Counted from the stretch's first letter, positions 32,778 to 40,888 are shown. The stretch: 64,000 nucleotides of DNA from Bacillus sp. RO3 (GCF_012911895.1 NZ_JAAXCV010000020.1:102331-166330), one strand, 5' to 3'. The notes: generated from the sequence alone by a model not told the origin. Translations and numbers: made by a program.

Positions 32778-34301
32778 TTAACCTACCTTTTGATTCGTTT
32801 TCATCTTTTCTTTCGGTTTCCAATGATTCATTTGAAGATCGTATTCTTTTCCAAGCTGCTTCACCAACCCGTAGCACATGACCAGCACAACGAATGTAAG
32901 GGGAAGGGCACTGACAATGATGGCTGTCTGCAGCCCTGCCAGTCCTCCGGAGGCCAGCAGTACGAGTGTGGAGGCGACGAGGATGATGCCCCATACCACT
33001 TTCACACTGTTAGGCGGGTTCAATTTCCCTCCTGTTGTCAGCATGCCAAGAACAAAGGTGGCGGAGTCGGCTGATGTGACAAAGAAAGTGGTGATCAGTG
33101 CCACCGTCAATACCGATAGAATCGCCCCGAACGGTAGATTTTGATAAACAAAGAACAGAGCGGTTTCGAGGCCTTGTCCTGAAACATCCAAGCCCTTCAC
33201 CATTTCGAGATGGATTCCCGTTCCGCCAAATACGGTGAACCATAAAGCACAGACAAGAGATGGCACCAATAAGACCGCGACCGTGAACTCACGGATCGTA
33301 CGTCCTTTGGACACTCGTGCAATGAACATTCCGACAAACGGTGTCCAGGAAATCCACCAGGCCCAATAGAACACCGTCCAGCCCTGGGTCCACGCTGCTT
33401 CATCCGCGTTGAAAGGAGACAAGCGCAAGCCCATTTGAACGACATTCTGCAAATAGCTGCCCATCGTGGTGGTAAACATATTCAACAAGAATAATGTTGG
33501 ACCAAGGATGATCATGGCTATAAACAATACGACTGCTAAAGACATATTGATATTACTTAATACCTTGATTCCTTTCGAAATGCCTGTAGTTGCTGAAACA
33601 ATGAAAAGTACAGTAATAATCATCATAATGATGAACTGGACGAAAAAGTTGTTCGGAATGCCAATCAGGTATTCCAGTCCAGCATTGATCTGTTGAGATC
33701 CCAATCCTAATGATGCGGCAACGCCGAACAAGGTCGCAAACACGGCGACAACATCAATGGTCTTCCCGATTGGGCCTTTCACCTTTTCACCAAGTACAGG
33801 ATGAAGCGTCGCACTCATCAATCCAGGGGCCCCTCTGTTAAACTTCTGATACGCTAGTGCCAATGCGACGATGGCATAAATCGCCCAGGCGTGCAGTCCC
33901 CAATGAAGCCAGGTATAGCGCATTCCCATAATCCCCGATTGAGCCGTCCCGCCTTCTCCTGCAGGTGGCGAGGAAAAATGAGAGATGGGTTCAGAGACAC
34001 CATAAAATAACAAACCGATTCCCATACCGGCTGAGAACAGCATGGCAAACCAGGTAGGTCTGCTGAATTCCGGTTGTGAATCTTGTTTTCCTAATTTGAT
34101 CTTTCCATATTTACTGAAAATCATAAATGTGGCGAATATGAGGAAGAAGGTGGCGACCAGCTGATAGAACCAGCCGAATTTCTCAAGTACGAATCCTTTT
34201 GCTACTTCCATTGCAGATCCCAATTGTTCGGGTATCAATACCCCAATCAGGACGAAAACGACTGCAATACCTACCGAGATCCTAAAAACGGACCTATCCA
34301 T
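32778..34301 (-). CDS. opuD: BCCT family glycine betaine transporter (OpuD-like)
   Basis: 507 residues, twelve helices. Imports betaine or related trimethylammonium osmolytes by sodium symport. Visible: AGMGIGLLFYGVSEPISHF (Na/substrate region, with GMGIGL), GLHAWAIYAIVALALAY, and the tryptophan-rich WTVFYWAWWISWTPFVGMFIARVSKG box in helix 8 that forms the aromatic substrate cage. C-terminal cytoplasmic tail KPKEKMKTNQKVG. Start ATG 34301 is nine bases from AAAGG. Single gene. Confidence 0.93.
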   Translation of the reverse strand: MDRSVFRISVGIAVVFVLIGVLIPEQLGSAMEVAKGFVLEKFGWFYQLVATFFLIFATFMIFSKYGKIKLGKQDSQPEFSRPTWFAMLFSAGMGIGLLFYGVSEPISHFSSPPAGEGGTAQSGIMGMRYTWLHWGLHAWAIYAIVALALAYQKFNRGAPGLMSATLHPVLGEKVKGPIGKTIDVVAVFATLFGVAASLGLGSQQINAGLEYLIGIPNNFFVQFIIMMIITVLFIVSATTGISKGIKVLSNINMSLAVVLFIAMIILGPTLFLLNMFTTTMGSYLQNVVQMGLRLSPFNADEAAWTQGWTVFYWAWWISWTPFVGMFIARVSKGRTIREFTVAVLLVPSLVCALWFTVFGGTGIHLEMVKGLDVSGQGLETALFFVYQNLPFGAILSVLTVALITTFFVTSADSATFVLGMLTTGGKLNPPNSVKVVWGIILVASTLVLLASGGLAGLQTAIIVSALPLTFVVLVMCYGLVKQLGKEYDLQMNHWKPKEKMKTNQKVG

Positions 34302-34475
34302 GTGCATCATCCTTTACTTCTTTAATAGATAATTCTTAATACTCAGTACAACTATCCATTAAACCATAAAAGGAAGATTTAGAAAAAGCCCTGTCACTTT
34401 CATATTTCGTCAAAATTCGTGGTATTCAGCATAGAGACCCGTTCATCCCTGTTAGGGATACAATTGCTAGTGGAT

Positions 34476-34503
34476 GGTGGTGAATGCTCCCTCATTCACC
34501 ACC
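34476..34503. repeat. Perfect hairpin, no T tract
   Basis: GGTGGTGAAT-N8-ATTCACCACC between divergently unrelated minus-strand genes OpuD and DinB-like. Stable in RNA of both strands but lacks a clear T run. Otherwise 34302-34597 shows nothing. Confidence 0.5.
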
Positions 34504-34597
34504 CGTAAGCTCATTCACGGTCACAAACTAGTATTCTTCTTCTGTCAAAGGGCGGGAAGGAGCACCTTCCTGCATGATATCCTCCCCCGCAGCTTCT

Positions 34598-35137
34598 CTA
34601 CCTGTCCTGGTGCTTCTCAAGCATTTCCTGTAAAAATTCTTCCGATTTCCCCTTCGGAATGCTGAGACTCTCCCATTGGTGATCCTTAAGCTGTTTACCG
34701 ATAAAAACGATTTGTCCAACATGATTAGCATAATGGGCCAATTGCCTTTCAATGGCCTCCAACACCAGATGTCTTTCCCCACGAATGGTGACCGTTTTTA
34801 CTAAATCCTCCACATGTAAACCATTCAGTGTTTCAAATAAGACTCTCCATCCCTTCTCCCATACAGTCATCAACTCACGTTTCGATGAGAGATCATCTCT
34901 AAATTCATCCTCACGGTTTCGATCCTCTTTTTCCCCATCTGTAGTTAAAAAGTCACTCCACCTGGAAACCATATTGCCACTGACATGCTTGACGATGATA
35001 GCGACGTTGTTTGACCCGCTGTTATACCTCCAATGGATTTCCTCTTCTGATAATTGGGCTAATGCCTTATCTCCAAGGCTTTTCACACTGGTAAATCGTT
35101 CGATGATAATCCGTAAATATTCTTTTCCAATTTCCAT
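34598..35137 (-). CDS. DinB-like/DUF1572 protein
   Basis: 179 residues, four-helix bundle pattern: EYLRIIIERFTSVKSLGDKAL, then NNVAIIVKHVSGNMVSRWSDFL with the first metal-type His (VKH), and RQLAHYANHVGQIVFIGK with two more (H in LAHYANH). DUF1572 members are DinB-fold metal enzymes related to thiol S-transferases; substrate unknown. Start ATG 35137 with GGGAGGG upstream. Confidence 0.8.
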   Translation of the reverse strand: MEIGKEYLRIIIERFTSVKSLGDKALAQLSEEEIHWRYNSGSNNVAIIVKHVSGNMVSRWSDFLTTDGEKEDRNREDEFRDDLSSKRELMTVWEKGWRVLFETLNGLHVEDLVKTVTIRGERHLVLEAIERQLAHYANHVGQIVFIGKQLKDHQWESLSIPKGKSEEFLQEMLEKHQDR

Positions 35138-35216
35138 CTCAATCCCTCCCACTTCCATAAAAAAATCCTTTATACGACTGTATTCCCTAGTCCTATTAAT
35201 ACTTCTTTCTAGTAAC

Positions 35217-35240
35217 GTGAAAACCCTCCCTTGAGGGTAT
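35217..35240 (+). promoter_or_regulatory. Sigma-B-like promoter upstream of the rhodopsin gene
   Basis: GTGAAA (35217-35222), 12 bp, GGGTAT (35235-35240), close to the GTTTAA/GGGTAT consensus of the general stress sigma factor. The spacer includes the hairpin ACCCTC-CCTT-GAGGGT (35223-35238). Inference from consensus only. Confidence 0.35.
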
Positions 35241-35296
35241 ATTCACCCTACATTTGGTTAATACATAGAGAAAAGAGTTTGAAGGTTGTGAAGCAT

Positions 35297-36004
35297 GTGT
35301 ATGCGTTTATGAATGATATCGAGATTACATCCCTTTGGATCTATGTGGCCGTCATGTTTTCAGGAGCCGCGGTATTTGCTTTATGGAGCCGGAAAAGAAA
35401 AGGCGTCCCCCGGGTGGAGTACCTGATTGCCTTTCTGATTCCCGTTTGGTCAGGTCTTGCCTATATGTCCATGGCTCTGGGGCAGGGAGCGATTCTGGTT
35501 GAGGGGCAAATCGTTTATTTTGCCCGCTATCTGGACTGGGTCGTGACAACGCCTTTATTGCTAACGGCTCTTGCGTTAACGGGGATGTTTCATTTAAAGA
35601 AGAAGGATCCCATCATCATCGCCAGTTTAGTCGTGGCAGATGTTGTCATGATCACCACCGGGTTTATCGCCGACCTATCCTCCGGCGGGATGGTGTACAC
35701 CTGGTATCTGATCGGTGTCACGGCATTTCTTGTGATACTGTGGGTCATATGGGAACCGTTGCGTAAGCTTGCCAAGAAACAGGATCATAAGCTTTATAAG
35801 GTCTATCTGATCATGACTGCTTACCTTACCTTCTTCTGGATTAGTTATCCCGTTGCCTGGCTGCTTGGACCATCCGGTGTCGGGGTGGTCGGGGAGGTCG
35901 GGAATACATTGTTGTTCGTGATCTTACCTATCTTTTCAAAGGTTGGATTCAGTTTATTAGATTTGGTTCAGCTGCGAGGTTTGAGACATTCGGTACAAGC
36001 ATAG
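35297..36004 (+). CDS. Microbial rhodopsin, xenorhodopsin type (inward proton pump class)
   Basis: Seven helices; a retinal-binding light-driven ion transporter. Numbering from the Met at 35309: helix C carries RYLDWVVTT (R73, D76, T80), matching R82/D85/T89 of bacteriorhodopsin; the D96 position is A87. Helix G reads ILPIFSKVGF: the retinal lysine is K211 and the D212 counterion is replaced by P207, the hallmark of xenorhodopsins and Anabaena sensory rhodopsin. D218, seven residues past the lysine, fits the cytoplasmic acceptor aspartate of inward pumps. Start uncertain (GTG 35297 with AAGG upstream, or ATG 35309). No carotenoid or retinal synthesis gene is nearby. Monocistronic. Confidence 0.92.
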   Translation: MYAFMNDIEITSLWIYVAVMFSGAAVFALWSRKRKGVPRVEYLIAFLIPVWSGLAYMSMALGQGAILVEGQIVYFARYLDWVVTTPLLLTALALTGMFHLKKKDPIIIASLVVADVVMITTGFIADLSSGGMVYTWYLIGVTAFLVILWVIWEPLRKLAKKQDHKLYKVYLIMTAYLTFFWISYPVAWLLGPSGVGVVGEVGNTLLFVILPIFSKVGFSLLDLVQLRGLRHSVQA

Positions 36005-36029
36005 GACATGGTTCTTATGCTTTTTTTCG
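35998..36029 (+). terminator. Terminator after the rhodopsin gene
   Basis: AAGCAT and ATGCTT arms around a 14-base loop, followed by T7. Confidence 0.65.
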
Positions 36030-36093
36030 TATGGGGACATCAAAGGACAATGCTGGATGAGAGGACCGAGATTCAAATCGGAATTGTTACGCT

Positions 36094-36121
36094 TTACAAA
36101 TCGTAATCATTACGATATTAT
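36094..36121 (+). promoter_or_regulatory. Zur box on the adcA promoter
   Basis: TCGTAAT-C-ATTACGA (36101-36115) within AAATCGTAAT...ATTACGAT is an exact Zur consensus dyad. It fills the spacer between TTTACA (36094-36099) and TATTAT (36116-36121), so zinc-loaded Zur would block transcription. Confidence 0.9.
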
Positions 36122-36157
36122 ACAAAAGGTATTTTACACGTGAAAGGAGTTCCTTCA

Positions 36158-37165
36158 TTGAAGAAATTATGTTTACTTATCGCAGTTCCTTTCTTGCTTC
36201 TCCTATCTGCCTGCAGCGGGAGCAGCCCTTCCGGGACGTCGGATTCGAAAGATTCTGCTCATGAACCAATCATTATTCAAACCACGCTTTATCCACTTCA
36301 ATACTTTGCTGAACGAATCGGAGGAAAGTCAGTGAAAGTCGATTCCCTATTGCCTGCCGGATCGGATGCCCATACATTTGACATAACATCGAAGGATATG
36401 GTGGAAATAGCCAACTCTGACCTGTTTATTTACAATGGTCTCGGTATGGAGCCCTATGCCGAGAAGATTTCGGAGTCACTGGAGGGTGAGGACACGGTCA
36501 TGCTTGAAGCCTCAACAGGAATCGACGTTATCTCCTCTGATCATCATGAAGAAAGTGATCATACAGATGAACATGACGAAAGCTCCTCTGAAGACCACGG
36601 TGAAGAAGAAGGTCATGATCAAGAGGAAGAACACCACCATGGCGATCTCGATCCCCATGTCTGGCTCGATCCGGAAAGAGCCGTGAAGCTTGCAGGGAAT
36701 ATCCGGGATGCCTTAGTTGACCTTAGACCTGAAATGAAAGATACCTTCAATCAACAATATGAAGGGTTAAAACAAGATCTAGAAACACTTGATGAAGATT
36801 TCAAGGCTGTTGTCAAGAACAGTGAACACCCGGAAATTCTCGTATCTCATGCGGCCTACGGGTATTGGGAAGACAAATACGGAATCGAGCAGCTTCCCAT
36901 TGCGGGACTCTCCCCTACGGAAGAACCTTCTCAGAAAGAATTGAAGGAACTGATCGAGACGGCCAGAGATCACGAGATTCATTATGTGATCTTTGAACAA
37001 AATGTCACCACCAAGATTGCCGAAATCATCCAAAAGGAGATCAACGCCAAGCCGTTGAAAATGCATAATCTCTCCGTCCTTACTGAAGAGGATATGGCCA
37101 ATGAGGAAAATTATCTGACCATTATGGAGAAGAATATGGAAACCCTTAAACAGGCTATTCAATAG
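36158..37165 (+). CDS. adcA: Zinc ABC transporter substrate-binding lipoprotein (AdcA/ZnuA)
   Basis: Captures Zn2+ outside the cell for an ABC importer. 335 residues: signal peptide with lipobox LLSAC, cluster A-I fold with ligand histidine in SDAHTFD, a His/Asp/Glu-rich loop (about residues 129-161) typical of zinc rather than manganese binders, then DPHVWLDP and LVSHAAYGYW with further ligands, and a final FEQNVTTK region. TTG start at 36158 with AAAGGAG; the upstream GTG overlaps that site. The permease and ATPase genes are not adjacent. A Zur box overlaps the promoter and a terminator follows. Confidence 0.93.
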   Translation: MKKLCLLIAVPFLLLLSACSGSSPSGTSDSKDSAHEPIIIQTTLYPLQYFAERIGGKSVKVDSLLPAGSDAHTFDITSKDMVEIANSDLFIYNGLGMEPYAEKISESLEGEDTVMLEASTGIDVISSDHHEESDHTDEHDESSSEDHGEEEGHDQEEEHHHGDLDPHVWLDPERAVKLAGNIRDALVDLRPEMKDTFNQQYEGLKQDLETLDEDFKAVVKNSEHPEILVSHAAYGYWEDKYGIEQLPIAGLSPTEEPSQKELKELIETARDHEIHYVIFEQNVTTKIAEIIQKEINAKPLKMHNLSVLTEEDMANEENYLTIMEKNMETLKQAIQ

Positions 37166-37203
37166 TGAACGGGGCATTCTTTTCTGCAACTCTATAAAAA
37201 CAG

Positions 37204-37237
37204 TAAAAAGACACTGACTTCTTCAGTGTCTTTTTAC
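37204..37237. terminator. Bidirectional terminator between adcA and permease genes
   Basis: AAAAAGACACTGA and TCAGTGTCTTTTT arms with a 4-base loop, A and T runs on both sides. Confidence 0.92.
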
Positions 37238-37257
37238 CATGTGCTCCTACCTCTCTA

Positions 37258-38286
37258 TTATCCTGTCATTTTTCTATTCAAAGCCGGCTCAAAGTCCTCC
37301 TTCGTCAACCTACCGATTCCCTTCCCCCCTTTATGGATAGATTCATGGTTTCGTTGTTTCGGCAGCATCTTCTGTTCAGAGCTCACCATCCCTTCAAGCC
37401 CCTTGGTGATTCCGTTCAGTGACAGGATCGTCAAGGAGAAGAAGAGCATGGGCACCATAAAGATCCACCACGCGTTAAACAGTTCGTTGAAATTCATGGC
37501 CATGAGACCTGACCACTCGTTGACAATCGGTTTAGGGGGATCGCAGAACGGTCCATAACACACATCGGTCCCTCCAAAGAACAGCTGAAAGAATCCAAGG
37601 TGGGCGATGATTAAGAGAACCTGAATCGTAATCTTCGGGAAAATGATAAACAACCTCATTCTCAGGTGGGGCATCAGGTGCTTTCGAAAAAGAAAGAATC
37701 TGCTTCCACCAAGCACCCTGGCACTCATGATGAATTCTCTCTGCAAGAGTTCCCTCGTTTCATTGGCGACGAGGATGGCCGTTGTCGGAACGGTAAGGAC
37801 CCCAAGGGTAACCACACTCCACACGACCCTTTCCGTAAGTGTCGTTTCGAAGCCCTGGGGCGGTTCCCACAGAAGGGGAAACAGAACGTTGTAGGCAATG
37901 ATGGACTGTGGGATGAAGTAAAAGGACGACAACACGTTCTGAGACCATTCATAATACGAAGACGTGACGAATCCACCCAAGATTCCCAAGACGAATGAGA
38001 CGACAAAGCTGAGAAGGGAAATCATGATCGCCGCACCAAGGGTATACTGTGCCCCTTGAAGCACTTTGAAGAACAAATCATATCCGTCCCGGTCTGTACC
38101 GAATGGAAAGTCCAGGGAGGGAGGAAAAGGCGCCGATCCAATGATCTCTCCCGTTTCAGACGTTTCAAGGATCGTTTGAGGAATGGCTCCGTCTGAAAGA
38201 GAGAAAAGCACACTTCCTGTCACCATCATCAACACAAAGCACATACCAGTCACAACAAGCGTTAGATGTTTCGCTCTATCGGTCAC
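37258..38286 (-). CDS. ABC transporter permease, DppC/OppC-type
   Basis: 342 residues. N-terminal helix, extracellular segment with FPFGTDRDGYDLFFKVLQGAQYTL (the FGTDxxGRD motif of peptide-transporter permeases with Y for R), then helices and the cytoplasmic EAA loop VANETRELLQREFIMSARVLGGSRFFLFRKHLMPHL. Works as half of the membrane channel with the gene just upstream, whose end it overlaps by four bases. No binding protein or ATPase gene is adjacent, so substrate is unknown. A basic C-terminal tail follows the last helix. Confidence 0.85.
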   Translation of the reverse strand: MTDRAKHLTLVVTGMCFVLMMVTGSVLFSLSDGAIPQTILETSETGEIIGSAPFPPSLDFPFGTDRDGYDLFFKVLQGAQYTLGAAIMISLLSFVVSFVLGILGGFVTSSYYEWSQNVLSSFYFIPQSIIAYNVLFPLLWEPPQGFETTLTERVVWSVVTLGVLTVPTTAILVANETRELLQREFIMSARVLGGSRFFLFRKHLMPHLRMRLFIIFPKITIQVLLIIAHLGFFQLFFGGTDVCYGPFCDPPKPIVNEWSGLMAMNFNELFNAWWIFMVPMLFFSLTILSLNGITKGLEGMVSSEQKMLPKQRNHESIHKGGKGIGRLTKEDFEPALNRKMTG

Positions 38287-39149
38287 AGCCTGATCTCCTT
38301 TCCGATTCTCCTCTTAATGATAAACTGGAGACTTTTCAAAAACGCATAAATAGGGATGAAAAGGAGAATGGCGGTAACGGCAAAGATGGATGGCGTGTTA
38401 TACGTGAAGAGAAAAGAGGTGACGCCAAACACATTGAACAAGTATTCAAGGATGAGCAGATTCGACAGCATCATCCAGACGATTTGCTTCCCATGAAAGG
38501 TCAGGCTGACCAGGATATTCCGGATCATATGGGCAAACAGGATACGGTACATCGTCAGCCCCTTGCTCCTGGCTAACTCTACATAAGGGGACGTTTCCTC
38601 CTCCTTCACAAACGAAACCATCAAACCTAAGAAGAAAAAGGTCGGCAGAATGCTGAGGGTGACCGCAGGAACAAGAATGACTTGATTTTCCCCTACGGAA
38701 GCCACATCAATAAGGAGGATCCCCGTTTTTTTGAAGAACCACACAACGAAAAACTGCAAGGCTGCGATCACAAAAATATCTGGTAAAGAACTGAAGAAAA
38801 AAGAGGCTGATTTTATAGCCTGTCTCACCCTCCTCCCCACCGTCACATACACGACCAGAAGAAGCAGCGAGTTGGTGACGGCCAGCAGGATCCCAAGGAA
38901 AACAATCTTCGCACTGCTGAAAAACGCGAAGAAAAGGATAGGGAACAAGTCTCTTTCTACGTTTGAGACCGGATTGATATACACCAGATCAAACGGCAGA
39001 GCTACATCATGCAATACCCCCATGAGGCTCTCCCCATAGGATGAAAGGGAAAAGAACTGGGTTTGGAATAAGCCTGAACCGGCACTGACCAGGATGATTC
39101 CGGCGATGATGAGGAAGGGTTCGGTTAGGGTGTTAACTAGATGGCGCAG
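38283..39149 (-). CDS. ABC transporter permease, DppB/OppB-like, non-ATG start
   Basis: Partner of the following permease. Helices and the EAA-type loop VKEEETSPYVELARSKGLTMYRILFAHMIRNIL are visible. The first Met (39023) would remove helix 1, but the frame is open upstream and encodes LVNTLTEPFLIIAGIILVSA, a proper first helix. The only candidate starts there are CTG 39149 (about 13 bases from GGAGG) and ATA 39179 (near AAGGAAG), both non-standard. So the N-terminus is real but the start may be rare or mutated. Lies directly behind the deaminase gene. Confidence 0.75.
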   Translation of the reverse strand: MRHLVNTLTEPFLIIAGIILVSAGSGLFQTQFFSLSSYGESLMGVLHDVALPFDLVYINPVSNVERDLFPILFFAFFSSAKIVFLGILLAVTNSLLLLVVYVTVGRRVRQAIKSASFFFSSLPDIFVIAALQFFVVWFFKKTGILLIDVASVGENQVILVPAVTLSILPTFFFLGLMVSFVKEEETSPYVELARSKGLTMYRILFAHMIRNILVSLTFHGKQIVWMMLSNLLILEYLFNVFGVTSFLFTYNTPSIFAVTAILLFIPIYAFLKSLQFIIKRRIGKEIRL

Positions 39150-39175
39150 GTTCTTTGTCTTTCCTCCGGACTCTG

Positions 39176-39697
39176 TTATGGTCTTCCTTCTTGAATAACG
39201 GCTTTTCGCAGCTGTGTTACGTTATTGGGATTGGATGACCATCGTTTCATCAATTCCATTTGTTTCTCTTTCAAATCATCATAAGGTTCTTCAACTGCTT
39301 CCACCTCATGGAACTTCTTATCAAATACGTTCGTACCCTGTATTTTTTTATAACCACCGAAACCCATATCATCGTTAAGTAACCAGACTACTCTTTGGAT
39401 CTTGGCGAATAATATGCCCCCAGTGCACATGGGACAAGGCTCCAATGAGGTATACATCGTAAACTTTTTCCGATTGACTTTTGCAAGAAAAATGGATTTA
39501 CCTGCCTTTCGTATCGCGTCAATTTCAGCGTGGGCTGTTGCATCGTGTTGGGTATGTACTCTGTTACGGCCCGTGGCTATTACTTGATCGTTTTCATCTA
39601 CCATAACGGCTCCGACTGGATATGTATTCTCTTCCAATGCTTTTTCTGCTTCCTGCAGGGCCATCTCCAAAAAATATCGATCCCGCTCAATCGTCAT
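39176..39697 (-). CDS. Nucleoside/base deaminase (CDA-fold)
   Basis: 173 residues with the cytidine-deaminase-like zinc site: HAE (in ATAHAEIDAI) and PCPMC (in SLEPCPMCTGG), the guanine/tRNA-adenosine deaminase branch. TNVFDKKFHEVEAVEEPYD in the C-terminus differs from TadA, so a free base or nucleoside is more likely. Start ATG 39697 with AGGAAAGGAAGG; the 33-codon extension is unsupported. A 32-bp element shared with the histidine phosphatase gene lies about 35 bases upstream. Confidence 0.85.
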   Translation of the reverse strand: MTIERDRYFLEMALQEAEKALEENTYPVGAVMVDENDQVIATGRNRVHTQHDATAHAEIDAIRKAGKSIFLAKVNRKKFTMYTSLEPCPMCTGGILFAKIQRVVWLLNDDMGFGGYKKIQGTNVFDKKFHEVEAVEEPYDDLKEKQMELMKRWSSNPNNVTQLRKAVIQEGRP

Positions 39698-39731
39698 GAA
39701 AACCTTCCTTTCCTGAGTCACATTTTTATTT

Positions 39732-39763
39732 GGAAAATTTTGATAACTCCAGTGTATCATAGG
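39732..39763 (-). promoter_or_regulatory. Shared upstream element, copy 2
   Basis: Minus strand TATGATACACT, six variable bases, TTATCAAAATTTTCC; same element as 30981-31012 and similar distance to the start codon. Confidence 0.5.
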
Positions 39764-39846
39764 GAGAATGTGTTGAGAACAGGCAGCATTCGACAATCAT
39801 CTTCCCTCACTCATGATGAAAGGATATCTGAATCAAAGGTAGTTCC

Positions 39847-40122
39847 TTGACAGTAAACCGACCGGTAAATGCATTTGCCGAACTCGATGAATCCCATCCT
39901 GGAAGGGAAGTCATCATGGAAGAGAAAAAATGGCTGAAACAATTGTTTACCACACTCGTGAAGGAGCTCGGGCTGTCTGAACCTGAGAGTATGGGGGAAC
40001 AGCTGTTGGTTCTCCATGAAGGCATGATGGTGACGTATTCCATGGGTCTATCAGCAAACGGCGTGGCTTCAGTGAAAGAAACCGTGAAGATGATGGTGAG
40101 GGCACATGTTACGGACGCATAA
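39847..40122 (+). pseudogene. TetR-type regulator, C-terminal domain only
   Basis: PVNAFAELDESHPGREVIME, LKQLFTTLVKELGLSEPESM and GEQLLVLHEGMMVTYSMGLSA follow the ligand-binding C-terminal domain of TetR/AcrR proteins. The DNA-binding helix-turn-helix that should come first is absent; an in-frame stop lies at 39829 and no ribosome site precedes. Likely a gene remnant. Confidence 0.55.
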
Positions 40123-40163
40123 ACGATGCCTATCATGCATTCACTTGATCATTTTCCCATTTT

Positions 40164-40191
40164 GGGACAAGGTGCCTGTCCCCGATGTCCC
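40164..40191. repeat. Family A palindrome
   Basis: GGGACAAGGTGCCTGTCCC with an adjoining extra GTCCC. Confidence 0.6.
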
Positions 40192-40197
40192 AAAATC

Positions 40198-40235
40198 AAA
40201 AAAACTGCTACCTTCTTAGAAAAAAGGTAGCAGTT
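40198..40235 (-). terminator. Terminator of the rhodanese/TusA operon
   Basis: AACTGCTACCTT and AAGGTAGCAGTT arms, T run on the minus strand. Confidence 0.88.
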
Positions 40236-40257
40236 CCCTCAGTTAAATCCATTTCAT

Positions 40258-40485
40258 TTATGCTTTTTTAATCCAGAATTTCAGAACGCTATCTTCCTCT
40301 GCAGTCTGCAGCAATTCATGTCCGCCTGATTTCACCCATGCGGCGATATCACTTTTCGCCCCTTTGTCTGTGGCATGAACTTCAAGCACGTCTCCTGAGT
40401 TCAGATCCTGAATCGATTTCCTTGTTTTCACGATTGGCATAGGGCATGCCAGTCCTTTTGCGTCTAATACCTTCGTTGATTCCAT
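40258..40485 (-). CDS. TusA-like sulfur carrier protein
   Basis: 75 residues with the CPMP motif (C14 carries persulfide) and a two-layer fold ending VLKFWIKKA. Such proteins accept persulfide sulfur from a rhodanese and hand it on. Downstream of the rhodanese gene by 46 bases, same strand, before a terminator. Confidence 0.88.
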   Translation of the reverse strand: MESTKVLDAKGLACPMPIVKTRKSIQDLNSGDVLEVHATDKGAKSDIAAWVKSGGHELLQTAEEDSVLKFWIKKA

Positions 40486-40531
40486 GGTTATCCTCCTTAT
40501 GATTCTTTTATCGTTAAGTTCAAAGCCCTCT

Positions 40532-40831
40532 TTATTTCTCTACTTCATCTTTCCAGTCAAGCATGCCGCCTGTCATATTCAGCACCTTGAATCCTTGCTC
40601 TTCCAGCAATTGATAAGCCATTCCGCTTCGTCCACCTGAACGGCAAACCATAATATGCTCTTTTGTTTGATCGATTTCGCCCATGCGATTCGGCAATTCA
40701 CCTAAAGGAATATGAGCTGCCCCGGGAATTTTCCCCTGTGCCACCTCATCATTCTCACGCACATCAATGATGCTTACATCTTCATTTCCCTTTACTTTCA
40801 TGGCTACTTCTTCTGGTTTGATTTCCTTCAT
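40532..40831 (-). CDS. Single-domain rhodanese
   Basis: 99 residues. SIIDVRENDEV and GAAHIPLGEL, then active-site loop CRSGGRS with C63, and ending MTGGMLDWKDEVEK. Transfers sulfane sulfur; with the TusA-like protein it probably handles intracellular persulfide or polysulfide. A CstR-type dyad lies about 40 bases upstream. Confidence 0.9.
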   Translation of the reverse strand: MKEIKPEEVAMKVKGNEDVSIIDVRENDEVAQGKIPGAAHIPLGELPNRMGEIDQTKEHIMVCRSGGRSGMAYQLLEEQGFKVLNMTGGMLDWKDEVEK

Positions 40832-40870
40832 GTTGACTACCTCCTTGAATATAAGTTATTCACCTTCCGT

Positions 40871-40888
40871 TATACCTGCATAGGTATA
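40871..40888. promoter_or_regulatory. CstR/CsoR-like operator upstream of the rhodanese gene
   Basis: TATACCT-GCAT-AGGTATA, a perfect 7-bp dyad. CsoR-family sensors, including persulfide-sensing CstR, bind ATACC...GGTAT dyads with a central GC-rich spacer. A second partial site ATATACCCCTATATG lies at 40939-40953. No cstR gene is in the window. Confidence 0.55.
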
